This document shows, in pieces, positions 18,657 through 27,475 of a stretch of 64,000 nt of DNA; position 1 is the first letter of the stretch; each line of letters starts with the position of its first letter. The translations under genes and the position numbers were made by a program. Source of the DNA: Niabella drilacis (GTDB lineage Bacteria; Bacteroidota; Bacteroidia; Chitinophagales; Chitinophagaceae); the NCBI RefSeq assembly GCF_900101395.1, contig NZ_FMZO01000005.1, positions 337,086 through 401,085 on the forward strand, written 5' to 3'. The notes under the pieces were generated by a model. It did not search any database. It was not told where the DNA came from and worked only from the letters and a program-made list of their open reading frames with translations.

Positions 18657-21455
18657 ATGAAGAAATTAAAAGTCCTTATTTGTTTTTTATTTTTGGTGAT
18701 TGCAGGTACAACCGGCCTGCAGGCACAGGATACGCAGGTAAAGTATTTATCGGGCCGGGGGGCAGATGATACGGTTAACTGGAACTTTTTGTGCTCTGCG
18801 GGAAGGCGGAGCGGCAAATGGACCTCCATTGCAGTGCCTTCCTGCTGGGAGCAGCAGGGGTTTGGTGCCTACAACTATGGACACGATCCTTTAAAGGAAC
18901 GGCTGAATGAGACCGGCACTTATCGCTATACATTTACGGTGCCGGCCGGCTGGAAGAACCTGGAGACCCGGATCGTTTTTGAAGGGGTGATGACGGACGC
19001 AGAAGTGCATATCAATGGCATGCCCGCCGGGGCCGTGCACCAGGGCGCTTTTTATGAGTTTGGGTACAATATAAGTAAGCTGTTGAAGTTTGGCGGCAAA
19101 AATGAATTGCAGGTATTGGTAAAAAAGAACTCCGGCAATGCTTCGGTGAACGAAGCGGAGCGCACGGCGGACTTCTGGATGTTTGGCGGTATATTCAGGC
19201 CGGTGTATTTAGAGGCGAAGCCCAAAATGAATATTCAGCGGGTGGCAGTGGATGCACGGGGCGACGGGGCATTTACCGCGGATGTTTACCTGTCCGGTTT
19301 TCGCCAGGCCGCTGCTGTGCAGGTAAAATTGACCCCATTGCCTGTAAAGCCATCTAAAACAGGAAAAACAGTAGTGTTGTCGGCAGCTGTTACAGGTGCA
19401 AAAACCCAGATCAAAGGAACGGCCGGCAATGTACTGACCTGGACACCCGAGTTGCCCAACCGCTACCGTGCTGTATTTGAGTTGCTGGACCAGGAAGGCA
19501 GGGTCCTGCATCGCTATAACGAAACCATTGGTTTCAGAACGGTAGAAGTGCGGGATGCCGATGGGGTATATGTGAACGGGGTACGCATTAAAATGAAAGG
19601 CGTGAACCGGCATACATTTCATCCAAAGTATGGCCGCACTTCTTCAAAAGCACTGAGTATCCGCGATGTGAATACTATAAAGGACATGAACATGAATGCG
19701 GTGCGGATGTCGCATTATCCGCCTGAAAAACATTTCCTGGATGCCTGTGATTCGCTGGGACTCTTTGTGCTGGATGAGCTCACCGGCTGGCAAAAACCTC
19801 CCTATGATGATACGGTTGGATTGAAACTGCTGAAGGAAATGGTTATAAGAGATGTGAATCACCCCGGTATTCTGTTATGGGACAATGGCAATGAAGGCGG
19901 CAACAATTATACGCTGGATACTATGTTTGGTAAGCTGGACATCCAGCAACGGGAGGTACTGCATCCCTGGCAGCAGTTCGGGAAATTCAATACAGCGCAT
20001 TATATCAGTTACAACTACCTCGCGCATGATGATCACAGCCGGCGTAAAATATTTTTGCCCACTGAATTTATGCATGGGTTATATGATGGAGGGGCGGGAG
20101 CCGGACTGGAAGATTACTGGCAGCAAATGTGGAGGGATCCGCTTTGCGCAGGAGGCTTTATCTGGGACTATGCAGATGAAGCACTGGAAAGGACCGATCG
20201 TAACGACAGCCTGGATACCGACGGTAACCATGCGCCCGATGGGATCCTGGGCCCTTATCTTGAAAAAGAAGGAAGTTATTACGCAGTCAGGGAAATATGG
20301 GCGCCTGTATTTTTTGAGCAGCGATATATTACGCCTGCATTTGACGGAAAGTTCAGGATTGAGAACCGGTTTATCTATACGGATCTGAAAGAATGCCACT
20401 TTGAAGCAAGCTGGATAAAGTGCCCCGGCCCGGGAATGAAAGCCCCTGTTGAAAAAGACCTGGCAAAGCCGGTGACTGTTTCGCTTAAGCCCGGGCAGAA
20501 AGGTACCTTAGAGGTGGATATGCCCGGAGGCTGGATGCGCTATGATGCATTGCAGATCACCGCCAGGGATCCTTTTGGCCGGCTGATCCATACCTGGACA
20601 TGGCCCGTTAAAAGTGCCGGGCAAAGCGCTGCTGAACTACTGCCGCGGGTAACATATGGTGCTACCCGGCTTTCAGAAGAGGGTGATAGCTGGCAGGTAG
20701 CGGTGGGGGAGCTTCGGCTCAGCTTTAATAAGAAAACGGCCTTGCTGACCCGTGTAATGAGGAACGGCGTGGTGATCCCTTTATCGAACGGGCCGGTGCT
20801 CATCAGCAGGGAACAGGTCTTAAAGAAAGTGGCTTGTTATCAGCAGCAGGATACGGTTTACCTGTCTGCATTATATGAAAGCGGCAATGATTTTACCTGG
20901 AAAATAGGCCCCGACGGGTTGGCCCGGCTCACGGTAAATTATGAACCAAAGAATAACAACCTCTTTGCAGGTGTATCTTTTGATTTTCCCGAGAGCGAGG
21001 TAACGGGTATACGCTGGTTAGGCAACGGTCCTTACCGGGTATATAAGAACCGGCTGAAAGGTGCGTCCTTTGGCCTTTGGGAAAAAGCTTACAACAATAC
21101 CGTTACCGGGGAATCGGGTTATATATATCCTGAATTTAAGGGCTACCATGCCGGAACTTATTGGGCGGAGCTGGGTGCAAAAGACAAAAAAGGTTTTACT
21201 GTATATATCGCATCGGATGATATTTTCCTGCGCCTGTTTACACCGCCAACACCCAGATCTCCGGCTAAAACGGCAATAGAATACCCCCCGGGCAATATAT
21301 CCTTTTTGCATAGCATCAATGCGATCGGCACAAAGTTCGATAGTCTGCAGGGCCCGCAGGCCGCGCTCAACCCCTTCAATGGCTATAAGCTCTATGAAGG
21401 CCTGCTGCAGCTGAAGCTGGTCTTTGATTTTAACCCGGCCCCGCCTGAACAATAG
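18657..21455 (+). CDS. GH2-family glycosidase (beta-galactosidase-like)
   Basis: 932 residues with a signal peptide ending near LQAQD. Order: jelly-roll sugar-binding domain (SCWEQQGFGAYNYG, ETGTYRYTF), immunoglobulin-like domain, TIM barrel with GVNRHTFHPKYGR and NAVRMSHYPPEKHFLDACDSLGLFVLDE, then C-terminal beta domains. The acid/base is E413 in WDNGNEGG and the likely nucleophile is E470 in LPTEFMHG. GH2 includes beta-galactosidases, glucuronidases and mannosidases, and the exact specificity cannot be read here. It is the last gene of the first operon, starting 11 bases after the sulfatase, and repeats follow its stop. Confidence 0.9.
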   Translation: MKKLKVLICFLFLVIAGTTGLQAQDTQVKYLSGRGADDTVNWNFLCSAGRRSGKWTSIAVPSCWEQQGFGAYNYGHDPLKERLNETGTYRYTFTVPAGWKNLETRIVFEGVMTDAEVHINGMPAGAVHQGAFYEFGYNISKLLKFGGKNELQVLVKKNSGNASVNEAERTADFWMFGGIFRPVYLEAKPKMNIQRVAVDARGDGAFTADVYLSGFRQAAAVQVKLTPLPVKPSKTGKTVVLSAAVTGAKTQIKGTAGNVLTWTPELPNRYRAVFELLDQEGRVLHRYNETIGFRTVEVRDADGVYVNGVRIKMKGVNRHTFHPKYGRTSSKALSIRDVNTIKDMNMNAVRMSHYPPEKHFLDACDSLGLFVLDELTGWQKPPYDDTVGLKLLKEMVIRDVNHPGILLWDNGNEGGNNYTLDTMFGKLDIQQREVLHPWQQFGKFNTAHYISYNYLAHDDHSRRKIFLPTEFMHGLYDGGAGAGLEDYWQQMWRDPLCAGGFIWDYADEALERTDRNDSLDTDGNHAPDGILGPYLEKEGSYYAVREIWAPVFFEQRYITPAFDGKFRIENRFIYTDLKECHFEASWIKCPGPGMKAPVEKDLAKPVTVSLKPGQKGTLEVDMPGGWMRYDALQITARDPFGRLIHTWTWPVKSAGQSAAELLPRVTYGATRLSEEGDSWQVAVGELRLSFNKKTALLTRVMRNGVVIPLSNGPVLISREQVLKKVACYQQQDTVYLSALYESGNDFTWKIGPDGLARLTVNYEPKNNNLFAGVSFDFPESEVTGIRWLGNGPYRVYKNRLKGASFGLWEKAYNNTVTGESGYIYPEFKGYHAGTYWAELGAKDKKGFTVYIASDDIFLRLFTPPTPRSPAKTAIEYPPGNISFLHSINAIGTKFDSLQGPQAALNPFNGYKLYEGLLQLKLVFDFNPAPPEQ

Positions 21456-21564
21456 AACAGTGATGGAAAAGAGGCTGTAGCAAAATCCTGGAGGATCATT
21501 GTCGAAAGGCTTCCCGTTTCAAAAATGCTTTAACCGGCCTGCAATTGCAGCGGCTAAAAGGGTT

Positions 21565-21660
21565 GTGCCGCGTAAGCACGGGGCTCCTATGGAGCCCGGA
21601 TCTTAATAATGATACGCTGCTATAAACACGTTGCTCCTTACGGAGCAGGAACCTTTGATG
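21565..21660. repeat. Hairpin repeat fragment related to the 256-bp family
   Basis: Contains the hairpin GGGCTCC-TAT-GGAGCCC, then TGCTATAAACACG, then a second hairpin TGCTCC-TTAC-GGAGCA. The same layout (hairpin, CTATAAACACG, hairpin with a TTAC loop) occurs in each unit at 37911-39172. The arm of the second hairpin is different here (TGCTCC instead of AGGCAC), but pairing is preserved. Confidence 0.6.
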
Positions 21661-21676
21661 ATGCCCCGGCTTTTGA

Positions 21677-22650
21677 AGCAATGCCTGAATAGCAATACGG
21701 TTATCCCGGGCTTTCAGACGAAGCATTTGCAGGAAGCGTCTTATAACCCTGAAAGGGCTGGGTCTGGTTAACCGCGTGTAAAATGCGCGGTTAATGACGG
21801 GAGCCCTGGTTGAACCCCGGCGGGGTTCAACATAGCCTTCGCAAATGGAGCGGCGGTTACGCCGCCGGCTATGCGGTCATTAAACCCCGTTCGGGGTTAG
21901 CTGCTTAGCTTGACGCGCGTGCAATAGCGATCGGGGGCCTTTTTTGGGCAAAGAAACGGTACAGAAAAAAGATAACCGTACATGAATTTTGCGGCGGTGA
22001 TGGTCTTTTGTGTGCGACATGTTACTGGTGCATTCTCTGGATTTACTTTCTTACAGCGCGATTTGATTGGTTACAACGTTAAACAGCAATGCCTGAATAG
22101 CGATACCGTTATCCCGGGCTTTCAGACGAAGTATTTGCAGGAAGCGTCTTATAACCCTGAAAGGGTTGGGTCTGGTTAACCGCGTGTAAAACGCGCGGTT
22201 AATGACGGGTGTCCCGGTTGAACCCCGGCGGGGTTCAACATATCCTTCGCAAATGGAGCGGCGGTTACGCCGCCGGCTATGCGGTCATTAAACCCCGTTC
22301 GGGGTTAGCTGCTTAGCTTGACGCGCGTGCAATAGCGATCGGGGGCCTTTTTTGGGCAAAGAAACGGTACAGAAAAAAGATAACCGTACATGAATTTTGC
22401 GGCGGTGATGGTCTTTTGTGTGCTACATGTTACTGGTGCATCCTCTGGATTTACTTTCTTACAGCGCGATTTGATTGGTTACAACGTTAAACAGCAATGC
22501 CTGAATAGCAATACGGTTATCCCGGGCTTTCAGACGAAGTATTTGCAGGAAGCGTCTTATAACCCTGAAAGGGTTGGGGCTGGTTAACCGCGTGTAAAAC
22601 GCGCGGTTAATGACGGGTGTCCCGGTTGAACCCCGCCGGGGTTCAATACA
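21677..22650. repeat. Tandem repeat, 408-bp period, about 2.4 copies
   Basis: The marker TTCAGACG starts at 21713, 22121 and 22529, exactly 408 bases apart, and the copies differ by only a few bases. Each unit carries several palindromes: AACCGCG..CGCGGTT, TTGAACCCC-GG-CGGGGTTCAA, a GGCGG-TTA-CGCCGCC-type stem and AACCCCG-TT-CGGGGTT. The reverse complement of the GAACCCC..GTCATTAACC portion resembles the units around the transposase gene at 62-64 kb, so both belong to one repeat superfamily. Short open frames of 65 codons inside each unit follow the repeat and do not look like genes. The array separates the GH2 gene from the second sulfatase block. Confidence 0.9.
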
Positions 22651-23138
22651 TCCTTAGCAAGTGGACCTAATAAATAACAGGAGCCCATAAGACTGGCCGG
22701 TGCTCAGAGAGCCGCGGGGTTTGGATTTGTTGCAATATGCTGCTTCAATGAAATAAGATGAAAAAAAATGAGAGACCTTTTGGGGGTTTCTCAAAAAAAA
22801 GCCGACTATAAATAAGAGTATTGTTGATAGACGCTGCACCGGCAATAACAGTACTATAGCGTTGCGCTATTGTTATAAGATTGCAGGTATAACGATTGCT
22901 CTTTAACACTAAAACAGGCAGGATAAAAAGAAGTGCCCGGCATTTTTCAGGATCCTTAAACAGAAGGTATACCGGTATTGTGATGATTGTTCAGGAGCCC
23001 GGCGTATACACGGAGGACCGGGCAATGCCGTTACTGTTTTTTGACGGCCTGGAAAACCTGTTACAGATTGAACCAGGTCTTATTCCAGTTGAAGTGACCT
23101 TACAAAAGAAGACCGTTTTATATTAAACCATATAGCGA
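22651..23138. other. Intergenic stretch, no convincing gene
   Basis: Covers the tail of the last partial 408-bp unit to the next sulfatase start. It contains a long A/G-rich tract (22755-22805) and an open frame at 22896-23126 whose 76 residues resemble no family I know. The segment must contain the promoter of the second block, since the repeat array interrupts the co-directional run, but no clear TAnnTTTG element was found. Confidence 0.5.
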
Positions 23139-24998
23139 ATGAAAAAGAGCGATTGCAGGAAATTCCTGCCGGTGGTTATGATCTGCTGTTGCTGGCCGGT
23201 TTTAATGCAGGCCCGGCAGCCCGAAAGTGCAGCAAAAGAAGCGCTACCCAATATCCTCTGGCTCACGTCCGAAGATAACAGTCCCCTCTTAGGCTGCTAT
23301 GGTGATGCGATGGCTACGACCCCGAACCTGGACCGGCTTGCAGGTGAAGGTTTTTTATATACACATGCCTATGCCAATGCACCTGTATGTGCTCCTTCGC
23401 GCAACACCATCATTACCGGGGTGTATGCCTGTGCAGCCGGGAACGATGGCATGCGCAGCTATTATCCGAAGTCGGATATGGTTCGTTTGCTGCCGGAGTA
23501 TTTAAGGGAAAGAGGGTATTACTGTACCAATAATTCAAAACAGGATTACAATATCGCAGATGTAAAAAAAGACCTGTGGAATGAAAGCAGCAATACGGCA
23601 CATTATAAGAACCGCAGACCCGGGCAACCTTTTTTTGCCGTATTCAACACGCTCATCTCACATGAAAGCTGTTTGCATAAACCCGATTCAGGCCGGCCCA
23701 AACATGATCCGGACAAAGTGAAATTGCCCCCTTACCAGCCGGATACCAGGGCCATCAGGACCGATTGGGCACGCTACTATGATTATATCGAAAAAATGGA
23801 TGCCTGGGTTGGCGAAAAATTACAGGAGCTGGAAGCGGCCGGGCTGGCGGAAAATACCATCGTGATCTATTATGGCGATCATGGCGGCGTGTTGCCCCGC
23901 AGCAAACGCTATGTATATGAAACCGGCACCCGCATCCCCTTTATTATAAGAATACCGGAGCAATTTAAGAAGCTGTACCCGGCGGCAACAGCCGGCTCAA
24001 AAGTTAACCGGCTGGTCAGTTTGGTAGACCTTGTGCCCACCCTGTTAAGTATTTGCAATATCCCTGTTCCGTCGTATCTGCAGGGACACGCTTTCCTGGG
24101 AAAACAAAAGTCGCCGGATCCGCAATATGCCTATATGTTCCGGGGCCGTATGGACGAACGTATCGATATGTCGCGGGCTGTGAGGGATCATCGGTACCGT
24201 TATATCCGCAATTACATGCCCTACCGTATTTATGCACAGCATATCGATTATTTGTGGAAAGCCGCAGCCATGCGTTCCTGGGAGGAGGAATATTGGCAGG
24301 GAAGGTGTAATGAAGTGCAGTCCCGCTTCTTCCGGGCAAAACCCGTTGAAGAATTATACGATACGGAAAAGGATCCCTGGGAAGTACGCAACCTGGCTGA
24401 TGATCCGGCATTCAAAAATGTATTGCTGCGGATGCGGACGGAAAATACAAGATGGATGAAGGAAATAAAAGACGCGGGCTTTATACCCGAGGGAATGATA
24501 AAAGCGATCACAAAGGGAATGACCGTTTATGACTATATGCGCTCCGGAGCTCAGCCGATGGATCAGCTCATTGCAGTAAGTGACCTTGCCGGTTTTGCAA
24601 CCATAAAAGATATTCCAGGGCTTTCAAAATACCTGTCGGACCCGGATATGCTGCTGCGGTATTGGGCGGCAAACGGTTTGTTACAGCTGGGCGAAAAGGC
24701 CCGGGGGGCGCTTCCTGCATTGAAAAGATCTTTAACCGATGCTTCGCCCGATGTGGCCATTACCGTTGCAGAAACTTTATACCGGCTGGGCGATAAGAAG
24801 GCAAGTGAGCCGGTGTTGTTAGTGGCACTAAACAACCCCGATATTATGGTACAGGTACACGCCCTTAATGCAATCGATAACAGCTGTGTGCGGAACGGGC
24901 AGGTCCGCAAAGCCGTGACGGCACTGGCTGGAGAGCCGGCTGCTAAAAAGAATGAATACATCTCCAATATCACAAAATGGATCTTAAATAAACCATAG
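23139..24998 (+). CDS. S1-family sulfatase, sulfamidase-like, with C-terminal helical repeats
   Basis: 619 residues with a cysteine-rich signal peptide ending near LMQARQ. The metal-binding start is NILWLTSEDNSPLLGCYG (E-D pair), the formylglycine motif C-A-P-S-R begins at Cys84, and IYYGDHGGVLPRSKR supplies the second metal set. The last about 140 residues are HEAT-like (YLSDPDMLLRYWAANGL, LTDASPDVAITVAETLYRL). It is a clear paralogue of the 16669 sulfatase, with the same S1_8-like features. The two lie on either side of the 408-bp repeat array, which suggests either duplication or two related sulfate positions on the substrate. Confidence 0.9.
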   Translation: MKKSDCRKFLPVVMICCCWPVLMQARQPESAAKEALPNILWLTSEDNSPLLGCYGDAMATTPNLDRLAGEGFLYTHAYANAPVCAPSRNTIITGVYACAAGNDGMRSYYPKSDMVRLLPEYLRERGYYCTNNSKQDYNIADVKKDLWNESSNTAHYKNRRPGQPFFAVFNTLISHESCLHKPDSGRPKHDPDKVKLPPYQPDTRAIRTDWARYYDYIEKMDAWVGEKLQELEAAGLAENTIVIYYGDHGGVLPRSKRYVYETGTRIPFIIRIPEQFKKLYPAATAGSKVNRLVSLVDLVPTLLSICNIPVPSYLQGHAFLGKQKSPDPQYAYMFRGRMDERIDMSRAVRDHRYRYIRNYMPYRIYAQHIDYLWKAAAMRSWEEEYWQGRCNEVQSRFFRAKPVEELYDTEKDPWEVRNLADDPAFKNVLLRMRTENTRWMKEIKDAGFIPEGMIKAITKGMTVYDYMRSGAQPMDQLIAVSDLAGFATIKDIPGLSKYLSDPDMLLRYWAANGLLQLGEKARGALPALKRSLTDASPDVAITVAETLYRLGDKKASEPVLLVALNNPDIMVQVHALNAIDNSCVRNGQVRKAVTALAGEPAAKKNEYISNITKWILNKP

Positions 24999-25105
24999 CC
25001 GAAATACAACTCCATTTCAACAGGTTACAACTTCTGACCATGAGCGTATAGCGTCATACGAGTAGGATTCCCCACCCCTGTTTCACTTAATAAATAAATT
25101 AAATT

Positions 25106-27406
25106 ATGAAACCATTTAGATTGCCTTTATGCCTGTTTTCATCATTGCTTTTTGTTTTTTCATTTATTTCCTGTAAAAGATTCAGCGTTCCCATTGATCC
25201 CGGGCCCGGTGACAGTGGTAGCATCGCTACCCTTATGGCTCCCAAGGTCAAACCGTTGCCTGTTGTAACTCAGGAGGAATGGGAGTCGGGTAGCAGAACC
25301 CCCGGAGATCATACCCAGCATATGTTGGGCCTGGCTTATTCTGAATCGGATCCTGACCGGATTTATATGGGCCAGGATGTATCCAATGTTTGGGTATCGC
25401 GCGATTTTGGGCAGAACTGGAACACCCTGAAATGTCTTGGGTTAGGCACTTCTTTTATTTATTCCATAGAGGTAGATCCGCTTGATAAGAACCGCGTTCT
25501 GGCGGCGGCGGGATGCCGCCAGTTTGATGCGGTAAATAAAGCCTACCAGGGCATTTATCTTTCAAAGGATGGGGGCATTACCTGGCAGCAGAAAACTCCG
25601 AGGCAACAGTTGTCTGAAGTTCGCAGCAGCACTAAATTAATCGCCTACGCGCCTTCCACAAAAGATCCCGGGAAAGGTTATGCTACCCGGTGGTATGCCG
25701 CCTTTTGCGAGGGTGAAGCGGGCGCCGCTGACGATGGGTTTCTTACTTCTGCAGATGGGGGCGATACCTGGACTGAATTGAGGAAACTGCCGGCTGCTAC
25801 TTTTGGAACGGATATCCGTGGTCTGAAAGTACATAAAACCAAGCCGGAAGAAGTTTTCTTATATGGCAGTAATGGGCTCTTCCGTTTTGAAAATGCCACC
25901 GATCCCAACGGAGCGGTGATCCGGTTAAGTGGACGCCCCGGTTCGGGTTTGCCGGAAGGGGATGTAAGAGGAAGTATCTATCAATCGGATGATGGGCAGG
26001 TACTGATGGTTGCAGTAGCTCAGAAAGGTATTTATAAATCAACCGACGCCGGCGATACCTGGACCCTGTTCTATGAATGGAACGAGATCGCCTATTGCTA
26101 CGTTAATGAAAAACACACGAATATGATCTTTGCAGTGCCCCGCGAAAAAAACGGAGCACAAATTCGTGTTAGTAACGACGGGGGGCTGACCTGGACCAGC
26201 CCTGCAAAGGATGATGTGCATTATCGCGCTGGTTATGATAACAGCGACTGGAACCGGAAACTGAACGGTCAGTTTACCTATATGCTTCCCGATCCACGCG
26301 ACCCCCGGCGGGTTTTTATACACACCAAATCCAAAAACTTCCGCTCAACAGACGGTGGCCTTACCTGGGATATATCCGATAATGGATTCAACGGAGCTTC
26401 TCATAGCGACATCTGGAATGAGCAAATGTTTGACCCCACCAATCCGGACCGGTTCTGTTATTTTATGGTTGACCGCTCCTATGCTTACACCGATACCCGT
26501 GGTAAATGGTTCTATGAGAGTACGATCCAGCCGGGCCCGCTGGGTTTGAACGGACGTACCTGTATGGCCGGCGCATTGCACCCTACCGAACCGGTTATAC
26601 TGGCAAGCGTGGGAAAGTCGCCCGTAGGGCAATTATTGCGTTCCCCGGATAATGGGAAGACCTGGACGGTGGTGAGCGAAGGCAATAAGCAACGCTGGTG
26701 CATTGCTTTTAACCTGCAGCATCCCGACACCTGTTACCAGTGGCGTGAAAGATCTGTTGATGCCGGAAAAACCTGGATGCAAATGCCCAATATGCCGGCG
26801 AATGCCATTCTTTGTGGAGTGGCCCGTTCCGACGGCAGGGTCTTATATGCGATAGATCTAAAAAATACGGCAAAAAAAGTGTGGCGTTCCATCAACAGCG
26901 GCGATTCCTGGGAACAGGTTATAGAAAGCCCCTGGAACCTGACACTGCCGGGAGATGACGTTACCTGTGTGTTCCGCATCAATCCCAAAAACCCCGATAT
27001 CATATATACCAGCAGCGCCAGCGGGCACATCACGGAATGGAATGTAGGTACTTTGCCTGCCAGGTCAAAGGATATGATAATCACCGGCGGTACAGATGTT
27101 AACTTCTCTGCAAACCGGTTTGCCATTGATCCAAGACATCCTAATGTGATGTATGCAATTAACGACCGTGTTAACACCGGCAATAAGTTCTTTCGCACCA
27201 TAAATGGCGGCCACTCCTGGCAGAATATCAGTAACTACGTTACCCAGGGTTCCCTTAGCGGCTTAGCCGTGTCGCCGGTAACCGGTGAAGTGTTTATTTC
27301 CGGTGAAAATGGATCGTCTGTTATGCTGCCACCTTATGCTACAAGAAATACGGCATATGATGCAGTACCTTATATAAGCAATCTTCTTACAGAACCATAC
27401 AATTAA
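25106..27406 (+). CDS. Asp-box beta-propeller lipoprotein, GH74/sortilin-like (1 of 2)
   Basis: 766 residues. Type II signal peptide with lipobox Cys23 (FISC). At least eight Asp-box-like blade motifs (S-x-D-x-G-x-T-W) are spread through the protein, for example SKDGGITW, SADGGDTW, SNDGGLTW, STDGGLTW and SPDNGKTW. This gives two propellers, as in GH74 xyloglucanases and sortilin/Vps10 domains. An N-terminal RIYMGQDVSNVWVSRDFG block resembles the TDxGG region where GH74 enzymes carry a catalytic Asp, but here the context is GQDVSN, so activity is uncertain. As a lipoprotein it probably sits on the outer membrane facing outside, acting as an endo-glycanase, lyase or binding protein for the polymer. 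Confidence 0.75.
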   Translation: MKPFRLPLCLFSSLLFVFSFISCKRFSVPIDPGPGDSGSIATLMAPKVKPLPVVTQEEWESGSRTPGDHTQHMLGLAYSESDPDRIYMGQDVSNVWVSRDFGQNWNTLKCLGLGTSFIYSIEVDPLDKNRVLAAAGCRQFDAVNKAYQGIYLSKDGGITWQQKTPRQQLSEVRSSTKLIAYAPSTKDPGKGYATRWYAAFCEGEAGAADDGFLTSADGGDTWTELRKLPAATFGTDIRGLKVHKTKPEEVFLYGSNGLFRFENATDPNGAVIRLSGRPGSGLPEGDVRGSIYQSDDGQVLMVAVAQKGIYKSTDAGDTWTLFYEWNEIAYCYVNEKHTNMIFAVPREKNGAQIRVSNDGGLTWTSPAKDDVHYRAGYDNSDWNRKLNGQFTYMLPDPRDPRRVFIHTKSKNFRSTDGGLTWDISDNGFNGASHSDIWNEQMFDPTNPDRFCYFMVDRSYAYTDTRGKWFYESTIQPGPLGLNGRTCMAGALHPTEPVILASVGKSPVGQLLRSPDNGKTWTVVSEGNKQRWCIAFNLQHPDTCYQWRERSVDAGKTWMQMPNMPANAILCGVARSDGRVLYAIDLKNTAKKVWRSINSGDSWEQVIESPWNLTLPGDDVTCVFRINPKNPDIIYTSSASGHITEWNVGTLPARSKDMIITGGTDVNFSANRFAIDPRHPNVMYAINDRVNTGNKFFRTINGGHSWQNISNYVTQGSLSGLAVSPVTGEVFISGENGSSVMLPPYATRNTAYDAVPYISNLLTEPYN

Positions 27407-27420
27407 CTCAATGTAGATAA

Positions 27421-27455
27421 GGCGTTCAATAAGGTCTTGTTGAACGCCTTTTTTT
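27421..27455 (+). terminator. Rho-independent terminator after the first Asp-box gene
   Basis: A perfect nine-base stem, GGCGTTCAA (27421-27429) pairing with TTGAACGCC (27440-27448), with a 10-base loop and a run of seven Ts. It begins 14 bases after the stop. The next gene starts only 20 bases later, so the hairpin probably attenuates transcription between the two paralogues rather than ending it fully. Confidence 0.85.
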
Positions 27456-27475
27456 AAACCATAAAACGCTTAAAG

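Noticed and set aside
21982..22587. Two 65-codon open frames starting MNFAAVMVF in the 408-bp units
   Set aside because: Products of the exact tandem repeat; no family likeness and no support from spacing or start context.
22896..23126. 76-codon open frame before the second sulfatase block
   Set aside because: No recognisable family and no plausible start; not enough evidence for a gene.
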